A stretch of 64,000 bases of DNA from Nitrospinae bacterium bin107. GTDB lineage: Bacteria > UBA8248. Made by a program: the position numbers and the translations under genes. This document shows positions 1 to 7,317 of this stretch, in pieces. How positions within the stretch are numbered: position 1 is the stretch's first letter; each line of letters begins with the position of its first letter. The notes beneath the pieces are model-generated. The model was not told where the DNA came from. It did not search any database and was given only the letters and a program-made list of their open reading frames with translations. The stretch covers positions 1 to 64,000 of the forward strand of contig MPNJ01000009.1 of assembly GCA_002238965.1 (NCBI GenBank), read 5' to 3'.

Positions 1-290
1 TTTGTGCGAAGGCTGAATCGGTGGGGGGTGAATCGCGTTTTATCGCCACTCCGAGTTATACCCCCCACCGAATCGCTTTCGGGCTTACGCCCTCAGCTCT
101 TCGACTCCCCCTCAAGGGGGGAGTGAATTTGAAACCCGACCGAGGAGAAAGGGAACACTCCCCCCACTTGAAGGACTTTTTCAACAACCCCCTGTCGGTT
201 CGGCTTCCTCGTCGGGCATCCCGAAGAGGAGATGCGCGGCCCTCAAGGGGGGAGTGATTGTTGAGTACTCTACATGGGGAAAGTGTTGTC
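1..290. repeat. Nested palindromic intergenic repeat, copy A
   Basis: There is no convincing gene here. A 50-bp core at 20-69 starts GGTGGGGGGT and ends ACCCCCCACC, so its ends are inverted repeats. It is followed by a second palindrome around CCCCCTCAAGGGGGG (about 105-122), an ACTTTTTCAACAACCCC motif at 175-191, and another CTCAAGGGGGGAGTGATTG block near 243-260. Bases of roughly 4-135 match the reverse complement of 2390-2518 over most positions, while 243-280 matches 2545-2585 in the same direction. The unit therefore has parts in both orientations on either side of the 569-2338 gene pair. What it does is unknown; a small non-autonomous element or a structured RNA are possibilities. Confidence 0.7.
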
Positions 291-568
291 TCCTCCCTCC
301 CCGGTCGGCTCCATTCGCCGAATCACGAAATCGGGTATTTTTCAACAATTCATGGCGGGCGCGCGCCCTCAAGCCATTCCGTTGACAAGGGTTCACCCCG
401 ACTCTAATATCAAAAGCGCTCAAAACCCAAGAATTTTCCCAGATGAAACCCGGAAACGGGCAAGTCGTTTCGCCGGTTTTGGCCTGATTCAACAGATATG
501 CTTCATGCAGCGAATCGCAAGGATTCGAACAGTTCACCTATAGCGGAACATGCCGGAGGAGAATCACC
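291..568. other. Intergenic leader of the cyclase gene
   Basis: No reading frame here looks like a protein; the frames that are open have compositions driven by the repeats next door. The only clear signal is the strong Shine-Dalgarno GGAGGAG just before the ATG at 569. I do not see a convincing promoter pair. Confidence 0.5.
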
Positions 569-1282
569 ATGGCGTACAAGAATCACGAAATCGTTGACCT
601 CTCACAAGACATCTACCAGGGACAGCCCGTGTTCGTGGGGCACCCCGAGACCTGGCGCTGGACGAACATGACGCACGAGGAAAGCGCCGCCAGCGGGCGC
701 TTCAAGAGCGAGATGAGTTATTACTCGGGAATCATCCAGTTCTGCGAGCATGGCCCGACGCACGTGGATTCCATCAGCCATCTCGACCCCTCGCCCGACG
801 CGCCGCACATCGACGAGATGAACTTCGATTCCTTCTACAGCCGGGGCATCGCGATTGATTTCGAGAACGTCGAGGACAACAGCTACATCGACGCGGACGA
901 CGTGAAGCGCAGGCTCGACCATTACAATTACGAGCTAAAGCCGGGCGATACGCTCCTCTACACGTACGGGCACTTCAAGCGCCACCATCCGACGCCGAAG
1001 TACACGACGGCCTACGCAGGCTGGACGCGCGAAGCGGCCGAGTACGTCTACGGCGAGTGCGGGGCCATCAACGTGGGCACCGACGCCCCCAGCATGGACA
1101 TGGCGACCAGCCCGGACTATCCCTGCCACCTCGTTTGCCGCGAGCTGGGCCGCACGAACACGGAGAACCTGTGCAACATCGAGCTGGTGGTGGGCAAGGA
1201 GTTCCTCTACATCGGGCTTCCGCTCAAGATTACGGGCGGGTCGGGCTCGCCGATCCGGGCGATCGCCGTACTGAACGCCTGA
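569..1282 (+). CDS. Cyclase-family protein (kynurenine formamidase-like metal-dependent hydrolase)
   Basis: 237 aa. The protein has the layout of the cyclase/KynB (PF04199) family: an opening 'hEIVDLSQDI' strand and a metal-binding signature at residues 61-71 (H-G-P-T-H-V-D-S-I-S-H), which keeps H61, T64, H65, D67 and H71 of the family HxGTHxDxPxH pattern but replaces the G by P and the P by I. Known members hydrolyse amides or lactones such as N-formylkynurenine, or isatin, using divalent metal. The start is fixed by GGAGGAG eight bases upstream. The next gene, a Zn-dependent dehydrogenase 22 bp downstream, is probably in the same transcript, which suggests a small catabolic pathway; the substrate cannot be read from sequence. 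It is probably cytosolic, as no signal peptide is seen. Confidence 0.8.
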   Translation: MAYKNHEIVDLSQDIYQGQPVFVGHPETWRWTNMTHEESAASGRFKSEMSYYSGIIQFCEHGPTHVDSISHLDPSPDAPHIDEMNFDSFYSRGIAIDFENVEDNSYIDADDVKRRLDHYNYELKPGDTLLYTYGHFKRHHPTPKYTTAYAGWTREAAEYVYGECGAINVGTDAPSMDMATSPDYPCHLVCRELGRTNTENLCNIELVVGKEFLYIGLPLKITGGSGSPIRAIAVLNA

Positions 1283-1303
1283 TTCGGTTCACGCGAGGCG
1301 AAC

Positions 1304-2338
1304 ATGAAAGCCCTGGTGAAACAGGCGAAAGGGCCCGGCAACATGGCGCTATTGGACGTTTCGGAGCCTCGCGTGAGTCCCGGTCAGGTGAAGGTGAAAA
1401 TCGCCCACGCCGGCATCTGCGGCACGGACGTGCACATCGCCTCGGGCGAGTTTTTTCACTATTTCCCGCCCCTGGTGCTGGGGCATGAGTTCTCGGGCGA
1501 AGTGGTGGAAACAGGCGCAGGCGTCGAGGGAATCCCTTTGGGCGCGCGGGTGACGGCCGAACCCACGAAGTCGACGTGCCGCGCCTGCCCGCACTGCATC
1601 TCGGGCCGCTACAACCGGTGCGAGGAGCGCGACATCGCGGGCGTGGTGAGCAACGGCGCGTTCACCGATTACGTGGTCACGCGGGCGGAGTCGATTCACC
1701 GCCTGCCCGATAGCGTGAGCTTAAAAGCGGCCGCACTCTCCGAACCCCTAGCGGTCTGCGTTCACGGGGTGTGCGAGCAGTGCAGCGTGCGCGAGGGCGA
1801 TTTCGTCCTCGTCATGGGGCCGGGCGCGATCGGCCTGGGCTGCGCCCAGGCGGCTCTCGCCCACGGCGCGCGGGTGATGGTGGCCGGGGCCAGTAAGGAC
1901 GCGCACAGGCTGGCGCTCGCCCGCTCGCTCGGCGCGGAATGGACGGTGAACGTGGAGACCGAAAACGTCCTGGAACGGGCTCTCGCGGTCACGAACGGCT
2001 GGGGAGTCGATCTGGCGGTCGAGGCGGCGGGGGCTCCCGGTACGCTCGGGGTCTGCGTCGAGGCGGTGAAGAAGGGAGGCGAAATCCTCCAGGTGGGCCT
2101 GCCCGGCGCGCCCGTTCCCGTCGATATGGACAGGCTGGCGTTCAAGGAGATCCGCCTGGTCGGCACGTTCGGGCAGAAGCGCTCCGCGTGGCTGCTGGCG
2201 CTCAAGTTGCTGGAAGAGGGCAGGGTCGACGCCGAGGCGATGGTATCCGATATGCTCCCGCTCGATGAGTGGGAGAGAGGCTTCGACATCATGGCGCGCG
2301 GGGCCGGGCTGAAGGTGCTCTTGGCGCCCGACGGGTAG
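1304..2338 (+). CDS. Zinc-dependent alcohol dehydrogenase (medium-chain dehydrogenase/reductase)
   Basis: 344 aa, a typical length for the family. Catalytic-zinc features are C39-G-T-D and G60-H61-E62 in the N-terminal GroES-like domain. Four cysteines of the structural zinc lobe are at 92, 95, 98 and 106. The Rossmann domain carries G172-P-G-A-I-G177 for NAD(P) binding. The family contains sorbitol, threonine and other polyol or alcohol dehydrogenases; the substrate here is not identifiable. It follows the cyclase-family gene closely and both lie between two copies of the same intergenic repeat complex (1-290 and 2372-2600). Confidence 0.88.
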   Translation: MKALVKQAKGPGNMALLDVSEPRVSPGQVKVKIAHAGICGTDVHIASGEFFHYFPPLVLGHEFSGEVVETGAGVEGIPLGARVTAEPTKSTCRACPHCISGRYNRCEERDIAGVVSNGAFTDYVVTRAESIHRLPDSVSLKAAALSEPLAVCVHGVCEQCSVREGDFVLVMGPGAIGLGCAQAALAHGARVMVAGASKDAHRLALARSLGAEWTVNVETENVLERALAVTNGWGVDLAVEAAGAPGTLGVCVEAVKKGGEILQVGLPGAPVPVDMDRLAFKEIRLVGTFGQKRSAWLLALKLLEEGRVDAEAMVSDMLPLDEWERGFDIMARGAGLKVLLAPDG

Positions 2339-2371
2339 GGGGTTTTGGGGAAGTTCTGGAAAGCGATTTTG

Positions 2372-2600
2372 GATTGCGCTCACGCTTTTGAAGTTCACTC
2401 CCCCCTTGAGGGGGAGTCAGTGAGCTGAGGGCGTAAGCCCGAAAGAAAACTGGTGGGGGGTATAATTCGGAATGGCAATAAAACGCATTTTACCCCCCAC
2501 CGATTCAGCCTTCGCAAATATCGCTCGGCTTCATCGACTCCCCCTCAAGGGGGGAGTGATTGGTTGGGGCTCTACATGGGGGAGTGTACCTTGCTCTTTC
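2372..2600. repeat. Nested palindromic intergenic repeat, copy B
   Basis: Core 2452-2501 begins GGTGGGGGGTA and ends TACCCCCCACC and is inverted relative to the core at 20-69. On each side lies a CCCCCTTGAGGGGG-type palindrome (about 2399-2415 and 2537-2556), so the whole block is a large nested inverted repeat. The segment GAGTGAACTTCAAAAGCGTG (on the - strand at about 2385-2405) recurs near 15976-15995. The rest of the 2339-2773 gap contains no supportable gene; a 60-codon frame at 2560-2742 has no recognisable content. Confidence 0.7.
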
Positions 2601-2773
2601 GTTGGAAGATTCAATCCTCGTTCACCAGGGGTTTAACAACAGCCCCATAGACGAAGGACGGAGAACAGCGGCGCTTTTCCGGGAGACGCGGGGATACCAC
2701 AACGACGCGGACCCGTTCAAAGATGAGAGATATTCGGACTAAACCGAAGCGTTCACTTTAGGGGATTTTTCAC

Positions 2774-3277
2774 ATGAGCATCGACGGAAAAGAATTCAGA
2801 ACAGCCCTCGGCAGGTTCGCGACGGGCGTCACGGTCGTCACCGCGAAAACCGAAACCGAAGCGCGGGGCATGACGGCGAACGCGTTTTCCTCCCTCTCGC
2901 TCGACCCGCCGCTCGTCCTGGTGTGTTACGACAACAAAGCGTCGAGCCTGAAGATGGTGCAGGATGCGAAGAAGTTCGCCATCAATTTCCTGTCCGAAGA
3001 ACAAAAGAGCACGTCGGACTGGTTCGCAGGCAAGGGCAGGGACGCGGAGGATCAGTTCGCCGACATCCCGCATGAAACCGGGGAGAACGGCTCGCCCGTG
3101 CTCACGGGAAACGTAGGCGTTCTGGAGTGCGACCTGCACGAGGAGCTTCCGGGAGGTGACCACACCATCGTCATCGGGCGTGTGACCCGCGTCGTTCTCG
3201 AAGAAGAGGTACGCGCGCCCCTTCTTTTCTACGGCAGCGCGTACCGGAAGATGGATATGGACGGTTCCTACGACTGA
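2774..3277 (+). CDS. Flavin reductase domain protein (FMN-binding split barrel)
   Basis: 167 aa, matching the usual length of the flavin reductase-like family (PF01613; HpaC and related small components). The N-terminus 'FRTALGRFATGVTVVTA' followed by 'GMTANAFSSLSLDPPLVLVC' is the family's flavin-binding signature region. Members use NAD(P)H to reduce free FMN or FAD that is passed to a partner monooxygenase, or bind flavin in their own right. No monooxygenase is adjacent, so its partner is unknown. The HAD hydrolase 36 bp downstream is in the same direction. Confidence 0.85.
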   Translation: MSIDGKEFRTALGRFATGVTVVTAKTETEARGMTANAFSSLSLDPPLVLVCYDNKASSLKMVQDAKKFAINFLSEEQKSTSDWFAGKGRDAEDQFADIPHETGENGSPVLTGNVGVLECDLHEELPGGDHTIVIGRVTRVVLEEEVRAPLLFYGSAYRKMDMDGSYD

Positions 3278-3313
3278 TCCCTGAACCCGGCCCTCATTTC
3301 GCAAGGAGTTCCC

Positions 3314-4075
3314 TTGGCTTCGTATCGCGCGGTTGCGTTCGACCTGTTCGACACGCTCGTTGATTTCGACATCTCTTTATTCCCGGTGGCGGAGATAGAC
3401 GGCAAGGAGGAGAAGACCACCTCGAAGGCCGCTTATGACGCGCTTTACGAGGGTGGATTCCTCGTGCCGAATTACCAGGCCTTCCACCAGCTCTGGATCC
3501 AGAACTCGAAAGAGGTGTGGGGCGAGCGCAACAACGACCCCGAGCTCAAGGAGGTCCGCTCGATACATCGTTTCCGGCGCCTCATGGAACTTCTGGTGGC
3601 GATCCCCGCACAGGACAGGGAGCGGGCCGCCCTGACGGCCCTGAACGCCCACATGTACGGCATCGAGAATTCCGTCGTCTTCGATACGGACCGCCTCGAC
3701 GTGCTGGGAAGGATAAAAGAAGCCGGTTTGCCGATAGCGCTCCTGAGCAATTTCGACCATGCGCCCACCGCCAGGCGGATTATCGACAATAGGGGCATCA
3801 CGCCTTATATGGATTCCATTCTGATTTCAGAGGATGAGGGTTTCCGGAAGCCGGCGTCGTCGCTTTTTCTAAAAGTGGCCGAAGAACTGGGTGTTGCGCC
3901 GGGTGAGGTGCTCTTCGTGGGCGATACGTTCGATGCCGACGTTACGGGGCCGCAGAGCGTGGGCATGCCGTGCGCCTGGCTCAACAGAAAGGGCGCGCCC
4001 GTGCCGGAGGGCTGCAAGCCGCCCGATTTCGAGATTGAGGACTTGAGGGAGACGCTTTCGATACTGGGGATTTAG
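3314..4075 (+). CDS. HAD-superfamily hydrolase (haloacid dehalogenase type II-like)
   Basis: 253 aa. It starts at a TTG preceded by AAGGAG at a proper distance; no better ATG exists. HAD motif I is 'FDLFDTLV' with D10 as predicted nucleophile and D13 as the acid/base, as in phosphatases. Motif II is in 'ALLSNFD', the motif III lysine is in 'EGFRKPA', and motif IV is 'FVGDTFDADV'. A long helical cap lies between motifs I and II. Phosphatase or 2-haloacid dehalogenase activity are both consistent; D13 favours a phosphatase. The substrate is unknown. Confidence 0.8.
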   Translation: MASYRAVAFDLFDTLVDFDISLFPVAEIDGKEEKTTSKAAYDALYEGGFLVPNYQAFHQLWIQNSKEVWGERNNDPELKEVRSIHRFRRLMELLVAIPAQDRERAALTALNAHMYGIENSVVFDTDRLDVLGRIKEAGLPIALLSNFDHAPTARRIIDNRGITPYMDSILISEDEGFRKPASSLFLKVAEELGVAPGEVLFVGDTFDADVTGPQSVGMPCAWLNRKGAPVPEGCKPPDFEIEDLRETLSILGI

Positions 4076-4083
4076 GGGATTTC

Positions 4084-4181
4084 GTAGGGACAGGCCCCCG
4101 TGCCTGTCCGAGGTCGGGGTGATTACGATGGATGGGCGGGCACGGTCGAACTTCCCTCTTCAGGAAGTTCGACGCCCCTAC
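4084..4181. repeat. Palindromic intergenic element with GTAGGG/CCCTAC ends
   Basis: This 98-bp unit starts GTAGGG and ends CCCTAC. It contains two perfect hairpins: GGACAGGC/GCCTGTCC at 4088-4109 and TCGAACTTCC/GGAAGTTCGA at 4146-4172. Further units with related ends are at 4203-4250, 5105-5156, 14236-14306 and 15878-15947. Conserved ends with different interiors are typical of extragenic palindromes or tiny non-autonomous elements. Confidence 0.65.
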
Positions 4182-4202
4182 GGTCGTTATTCGAGAGGGC
4201 GT

Positions 4203-4250
4203 GTAGGTCGGACATATATGTAGCGCTCCCAAGAAGGGAGCGTTACCTAC
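4203..4250. repeat. Short palindromic element, GTAGGT/ACCTAC ends
   Basis: This 48-bp unit has GTAGGT at the left, ACCTAC at the right and an inner CGCTCCC/GGGAGCG hairpin. It belongs with the GTAGGG/CCCTAC family nearby. It is followed by ACTTTTTCAACAGCCCC at 4278-4294, a motif that recurs beside the other copies. Confidence 0.55.
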
Positions 4251-4325
4251 AGTTGGAATCCCGACTGAATCGCAAGGACTTTTTCAACAGCCCCTTCCAG
4301 GCCCGCCTAATATGAGGATATTCCC

Positions 4326-5048
4326 TTGTCCGTTCTCGCGCTTCAGCATGTGGACGTGGAAAGGCTCTCGCTGCTCGAGGAGGTGCTCGCGCAGAAGGGC
4401 ATTCCCGCGCGCTACCTGGCTCTCCACAAGGGGGAGCGTCTCCCGCGTTCCGTGGAGGATATGGAAGACGCCAAGGCGATTGTCGTCCTGGGCGGGCCGA
4501 TGGGCGTTTACGAGGCGGAGAAATACCCCTGGCTGGCCGATGAGATCTGGTTCCTGGGCGAGGCGATCCGCGCGGGCGTTCCGGTTTATGGCCTCTGCCT
4601 GGGCGCGCAGTTGATGGCGGCGGCGCTGGACGCCCGCGTGTATCCGGGCGAGGGGAAAAAGGAGATCGGCTGGTTCCCGGTCGATCTGACGCCCGAGGCG
4701 CGAGGAGACCCGCTGCTGGGGGATGAGGAGGCGAGCTTCCCCGTCTTCCAGTGGCACGGCGATACGTTCGATATTCCTGAGGGCGCCGTTCATCTGGCGT
4801 CTTCTGCGCGGTATCCCAATCAGGCGTTCCGGTGGGGCGCGCGCGCCTACGCCTTCCAGTTTCACCTGGAAACCGGGATGGCGGACATCACCACCTGGCT
4901 GGAGGCGTTCGAGGGCGACATGAATTCCCCGCGTTCGGACGCGGACCCCGAGGCGATAATGCGCGATGCGCCGGGGCATCTCGAGGCCTTGAACAGGCGC
5001 GCGGCGCGCTGGTTCGAGCGCTGGCTCGCCTTCGCGGGGCTTGCTTAG
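4326..5048 (+). CDS. Class I glutamine amidotransferase
   Basis: 240 aa, a stand-alone GATase1 domain of the GMP synthase glutaminase type. The nucleophile elbow is Y-G-L-C91-L-G, and the other triad residues are H180 and E182 in 'FQFHLE'. The oxyanion region is 'VLGGPMGVYE'. Such free-standing proteins occur next to many amine-using ligases or act as gamma-glutamyl hydrolases; no ligase is beside it here. The start is a TTG with GAGGA upstream; no in-frame ATG fits the conserved N-terminal strand better. The gaps on both sides are filled with repeats, so it is probably transcribed alone. Confidence 0.83.
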   Translation: MSVLALQHVDVERLSLLEEVLAQKGIPARYLALHKGERLPRSVEDMEDAKAIVVLGGPMGVYEAEKYPWLADEIWFLGEAIRAGVPVYGLCLGAQLMAAALDARVYPGEGKKEIGWFPVDLTPEARGDPLLGDEEASFPVFQWHGDTFDIPEGAVHLASSARYPNQAFRWGARAYAFQFHLETGMADITTWLEAFEGDMNSPRSDADPEAIMRDAPGHLEALNRRAARWFERWLAFAGLA

Positions 5049-5104
5049 TCGCCTTGAGGGTTACCCCTTGAGGGTCGATCTTCCCGATCATCGAATTGTT
5101 CACC

Positions 5105-5156
5105 GTAGGGACAGGTCGCGACCTGTGGGACAGCCCCGAAGAGGGGCTGTCACTAC
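5105..5156. repeat. Palindromic element GTAGGG...ACTAC
   Basis: It contains ACAGGTC/GACCTGT and ACAGCCCC/GGGGCTGT hairpins inside GTAGGG and ACTAC ends, followed by GCTTTTTCAACGGCCCC at 5181-5197. It is the same family as 4084-4181. The rest of the 5049-5318 gap shows nothing else. Confidence 0.6.
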
Positions 5157-5318
5157 AGAACCATCGGACCCCCAACGAGGGCTTTTTCAACGGCCCCTCT
5201 CGGGGGCTTTTGGGGTCGGCTTGAGTCTCCCGCCCTTGTCGGCGGGGGAGCGCTCCCCTAATATGCGCCTTCCCACAGGGGTCATCATTTTCCGATTCTT
5301 GGCATAAAGGAACCTTTC

Positions 5319-6581
5319 ATGGCGGAACCTGTTCGCGGCGAAATCGTCGCCATCGGCACCGAGATGCTCCTCGGCGACCTCATCGACACCAACAGCGCGT
5401 TCATCGCGGACCAGCTCAAGTCGATAGGCGTCAACATGTTTTTCAAGACCACCGTGGGCGACAACCTGGACAGGATCGCGGGCGTCATCAAGCAGGCGCA
5501 CGAGCGCTCCCAGGTGGTCATCACCACGGGCGGGCTCGGCCCCACGGTGGACGACCTGACGCGGGAGGCCTGCGCGAAGGTGATGGGCGTGGAGCTCGAG
5601 TTCCGGCAGGACCTCTACGACTACATCAGCGCCTATTTCAGCCGACGCGGCTTCCACATGAGCGACAACAACAAGAAGCAGGCCTACATTCCCCAAGGCG
5701 CGACGCCCATTGAGAACCCGCGCGGTACGGCGCCTTGTTTCATGTGCGAGGACGAAAACGGGGTCATCATCGTGAGCCCGGGCGTGCCGCACGAGATGCG
5801 CTACATCATCACCCAGTGCGCGGTGCCCATCCTGCAGGAGAAATTCGACTTAGGCGAAGTTATCCGCACGAAGGTATTGAAGACCTGCGGCCTCGGCGAA
5901 TCGCGCGTGGACGAGATGATATCGGAGCTGTTCCGTGAATCCATCAACCCGAGCATCGGCGTGCTCGCCCACCCTGGGCAGGTGGACGTGCGGATCACCG
6001 CGCGCGCGAAAGACATCGAGGAGGCGAACAACCTGATCGCGGGCCTGGAAGTGAAGGTGCGCGAGATTCTCGGCTCCGCCGTCTACGCCACCGGGAACGC
6101 GACGCTCGAGGAGACGCTGGCGCGCGTGCTGGCCCAGAGCGGCAAGACCATCGCGATCGTCGAGTCGAACACGGGCGGGGCCTTGATACAGCGGCTGAAC
6201 GCCTGGCCCGAGCGCGTGCAGTTCCTGAAGCGCGGCGTCGTCGGACTGCACGTAGAAGAACTCGCGCGCATGTTCGGCGTGGATGCGGGAGCAAGCCCTG
6301 AGGACATCGCAAAAGCGCTCGCCGGGAAAATTCGCGAGGAATCCGGCGCCGATTTAGGATTAGCCGTCTTCGGCCCCAATCCGCCCGAGAATATCGAGCC
6401 TGAAAACTCCCGCCGCGCCCCCGCGCTGGGCGACACCCACATGGCGCTCGATACGGGGGGCGACGCATTCACCTTCTCATCCAGCTTCGGGGGGAACGAG
6501 CAGTTCGTGCAGTCGCGCGCGCCCATCTACGGGATGGAGCTCGTGCGCCGCGCGGTGCTGGGCCTCGACCCGCTGGGGTGA
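5319..6581 (+). CDS. cinA: CinA-family protein with a degenerate C-terminal amidase domain
   Basis: 420 aa, the normal length for CinA. The N-terminal half is a clear MoaB/MogA-like (COG1058) domain: 'EIVAIGTEMLLGDLIDTNSA' then 'TTGGLGPTVDD'. This domain is associated with ADP-ribose pyrophosphatase or NMN recycling. The C-terminal half should be nicotinamide-nucleotide amidase (PncC). Here E282-S283-N284-T-G-G keeps the expected serine, but the following conserved stretch (G-S-S..F.GG.V.Y....K) is replaced by 'WPERVQFLKRGVVGLHVEELA', losing the tyrosine and lysine. The amidase may therefore be inactive or changed in specificity. The start ATG has AAAGGAACC upstream. It is a cytosolic protein. 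Confidence 0.82.
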   Translation: MAEPVRGEIVAIGTEMLLGDLIDTNSAFIADQLKSIGVNMFFKTTVGDNLDRIAGVIKQAHERSQVVITTGGLGPTVDDLTREACAKVMGVELEFRQDLYDYISAYFSRRGFHMSDNNKKQAYIPQGATPIENPRGTAPCFMCEDENGVIIVSPGVPHEMRYIITQCAVPILQEKFDLGEVIRTKVLKTCGLGESRVDEMISELFRESINPSIGVLAHPGQVDVRITARAKDIEEANNLIAGLEVKVREILGSAVYATGNATLEETLARVLAQSGKTIAIVESNTGGALIQRLNAWPERVQFLKRGVVGLHVEELARMFGVDAGASPEDIAKALAGKIREESGADLGLAVFGPNPPENIEPENSRRAPALGDTHMALDTGGDAFTFSSSFGGNEQFVQSRAPIYGMELVRRAVLGLDPLG

Positions 6582-6762
6582 TGCGGAAAAGCCCCATCGG
6601 CCGTCAAGGCCCGGCGCAGGGGCAACCTGAGGGTTTGTTGACACGATCGGCAAGAATAAACGATACTTGAGCCATCTTATTATTTCATAACGATCCAGCA
6701 CTCATCGTGATTTAAGGCCGCGCCCTGCGCGAATCCGCCTGGTTTCAGGGGAGGAGTGTTTT

Positions 6763-7317
6763 ATGGGGAATACCCTGGTGATTCTCGATCCCTCGGGAAT
6801 ACCCCCGCCGCTGGAGAAGGTGCGGCCCGCCGCGCGCCCCGCCTCCCGCGAGGGCATTCGCCTGGGGCTTCTCGACAACACGAAACCCAACTCCGACAAG
6901 CTGCTCCGCCGCCTGGAGGAGCGCTTAAGCGGGAAATACCCCATCGGCTCGTTCACGCACTACCGCAAGGGAGGCAGTGCGCTCCCCCTGGAGGAGGACC
7001 TGATCGATCGGATGGCGGAAGAGTGCGACTTCGTGGTGAACGCGGTGCCCGACTGAGGGTCCTGCACGCCGTGGAGTATCCACGACGCGATCGAGCTGGA
7101 GCAGCGCGGGCTTCCCACGCTCACCATCATCACGGACATGTTCGAGGCCTTCGGCCGGAAGAAGGCGCGGGCCCTGGGCTTCGCGGGCCTCCCGCTCGTC
7201 TCGATTCCCCATCCCATCACCGGAATCCCGCTCGATACGGTGCAGACCCACGCGGACGGGATTTTTGAGAGCGTGGCGGAGTCCCTGACGCTGGCGCCAC
7301 CGGAAGACGAAGGATGA
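6763..7317 (+). CDS. UGSC-family selenoprotein (UGA 7054-7056 read as selenocysteine)
   Basis: 184 codons when the in-frame TGA at 7054-7056 is read through. The reading frame continues without another stop to TGA 7315-7317, and the residues around the TGA read N-A-V-P-D-U-G-S-C-T-P-W-S, giving U98-G-S-C101. This is the signature of the UGSC family, whose homologues carry Sec or Cys at this position. The downstream half ('ELEQRGLPTLTIITDMF', 'IPHPITGIP') is clearly coding in the same frame, so this is not a truncation. A Sec/Cys pair two residues apart suggests a redox or metal-binding catalytic centre; the reaction is unknown. The start ATG follows GGGGAGGAGTG. The stop overlaps the ATG of the next gene (ATGA), implying coupled translation. 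The N-terminus has no signal peptide. An automatic caller would split it at residue 97. Confidence 0.85.
7054..7084 (+). promoter_or_regulatory. Candidate bacterial SECIS hairpin directly after UGA
   Basis: Starting 13 nt after the UGA, CGTGG (7070-7074) pairs with CCACG (7080-7084), leaving an AGTAT loop; an A-T pair can extend the stem into the loop. Bacterial SECIS elements recognised by SelB sit immediately downstream of UGA within the coding region and present a small apical loop, so position and size fit. I cannot verify the SelB-specific bulge or loop nucleotides by eye. Confidence 0.45.

Noticed and set aside
181-537. 118-codon frame on the - strand in the first intergenic gap
   Set aside because: Its residues come from the repeat sequence and low-complexity GC; no motif, no start signal, and the repeat occurs elsewhere without this frame.
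1057-1488. Open frame overlapping the cyclase and dehydrogenase genes
   Set aside because: It is a different-frame shadow of two clearly coding genes and has no independent support.
4084-5156. CRISPR array
   Set aside because: Spacing and interiors of the palindromes are irregular, and there are no unique equal-length spacers or cas genes.
7054-7056. TGA as a true stop producing a 97-aa truncated gene
   Set aside because: Coding continues in the same frame for 86 more residues after the UGSC motif and overlaps the next start codon as in an operon; a truncation would not be expected to preserve this.
6756-7268. 170-codon + frame overlapping the UGSC gene
   Set aside because: A shadow frame rich in Arg and His; the selenoprotein frame has the family motif and the ribosome-binding site.
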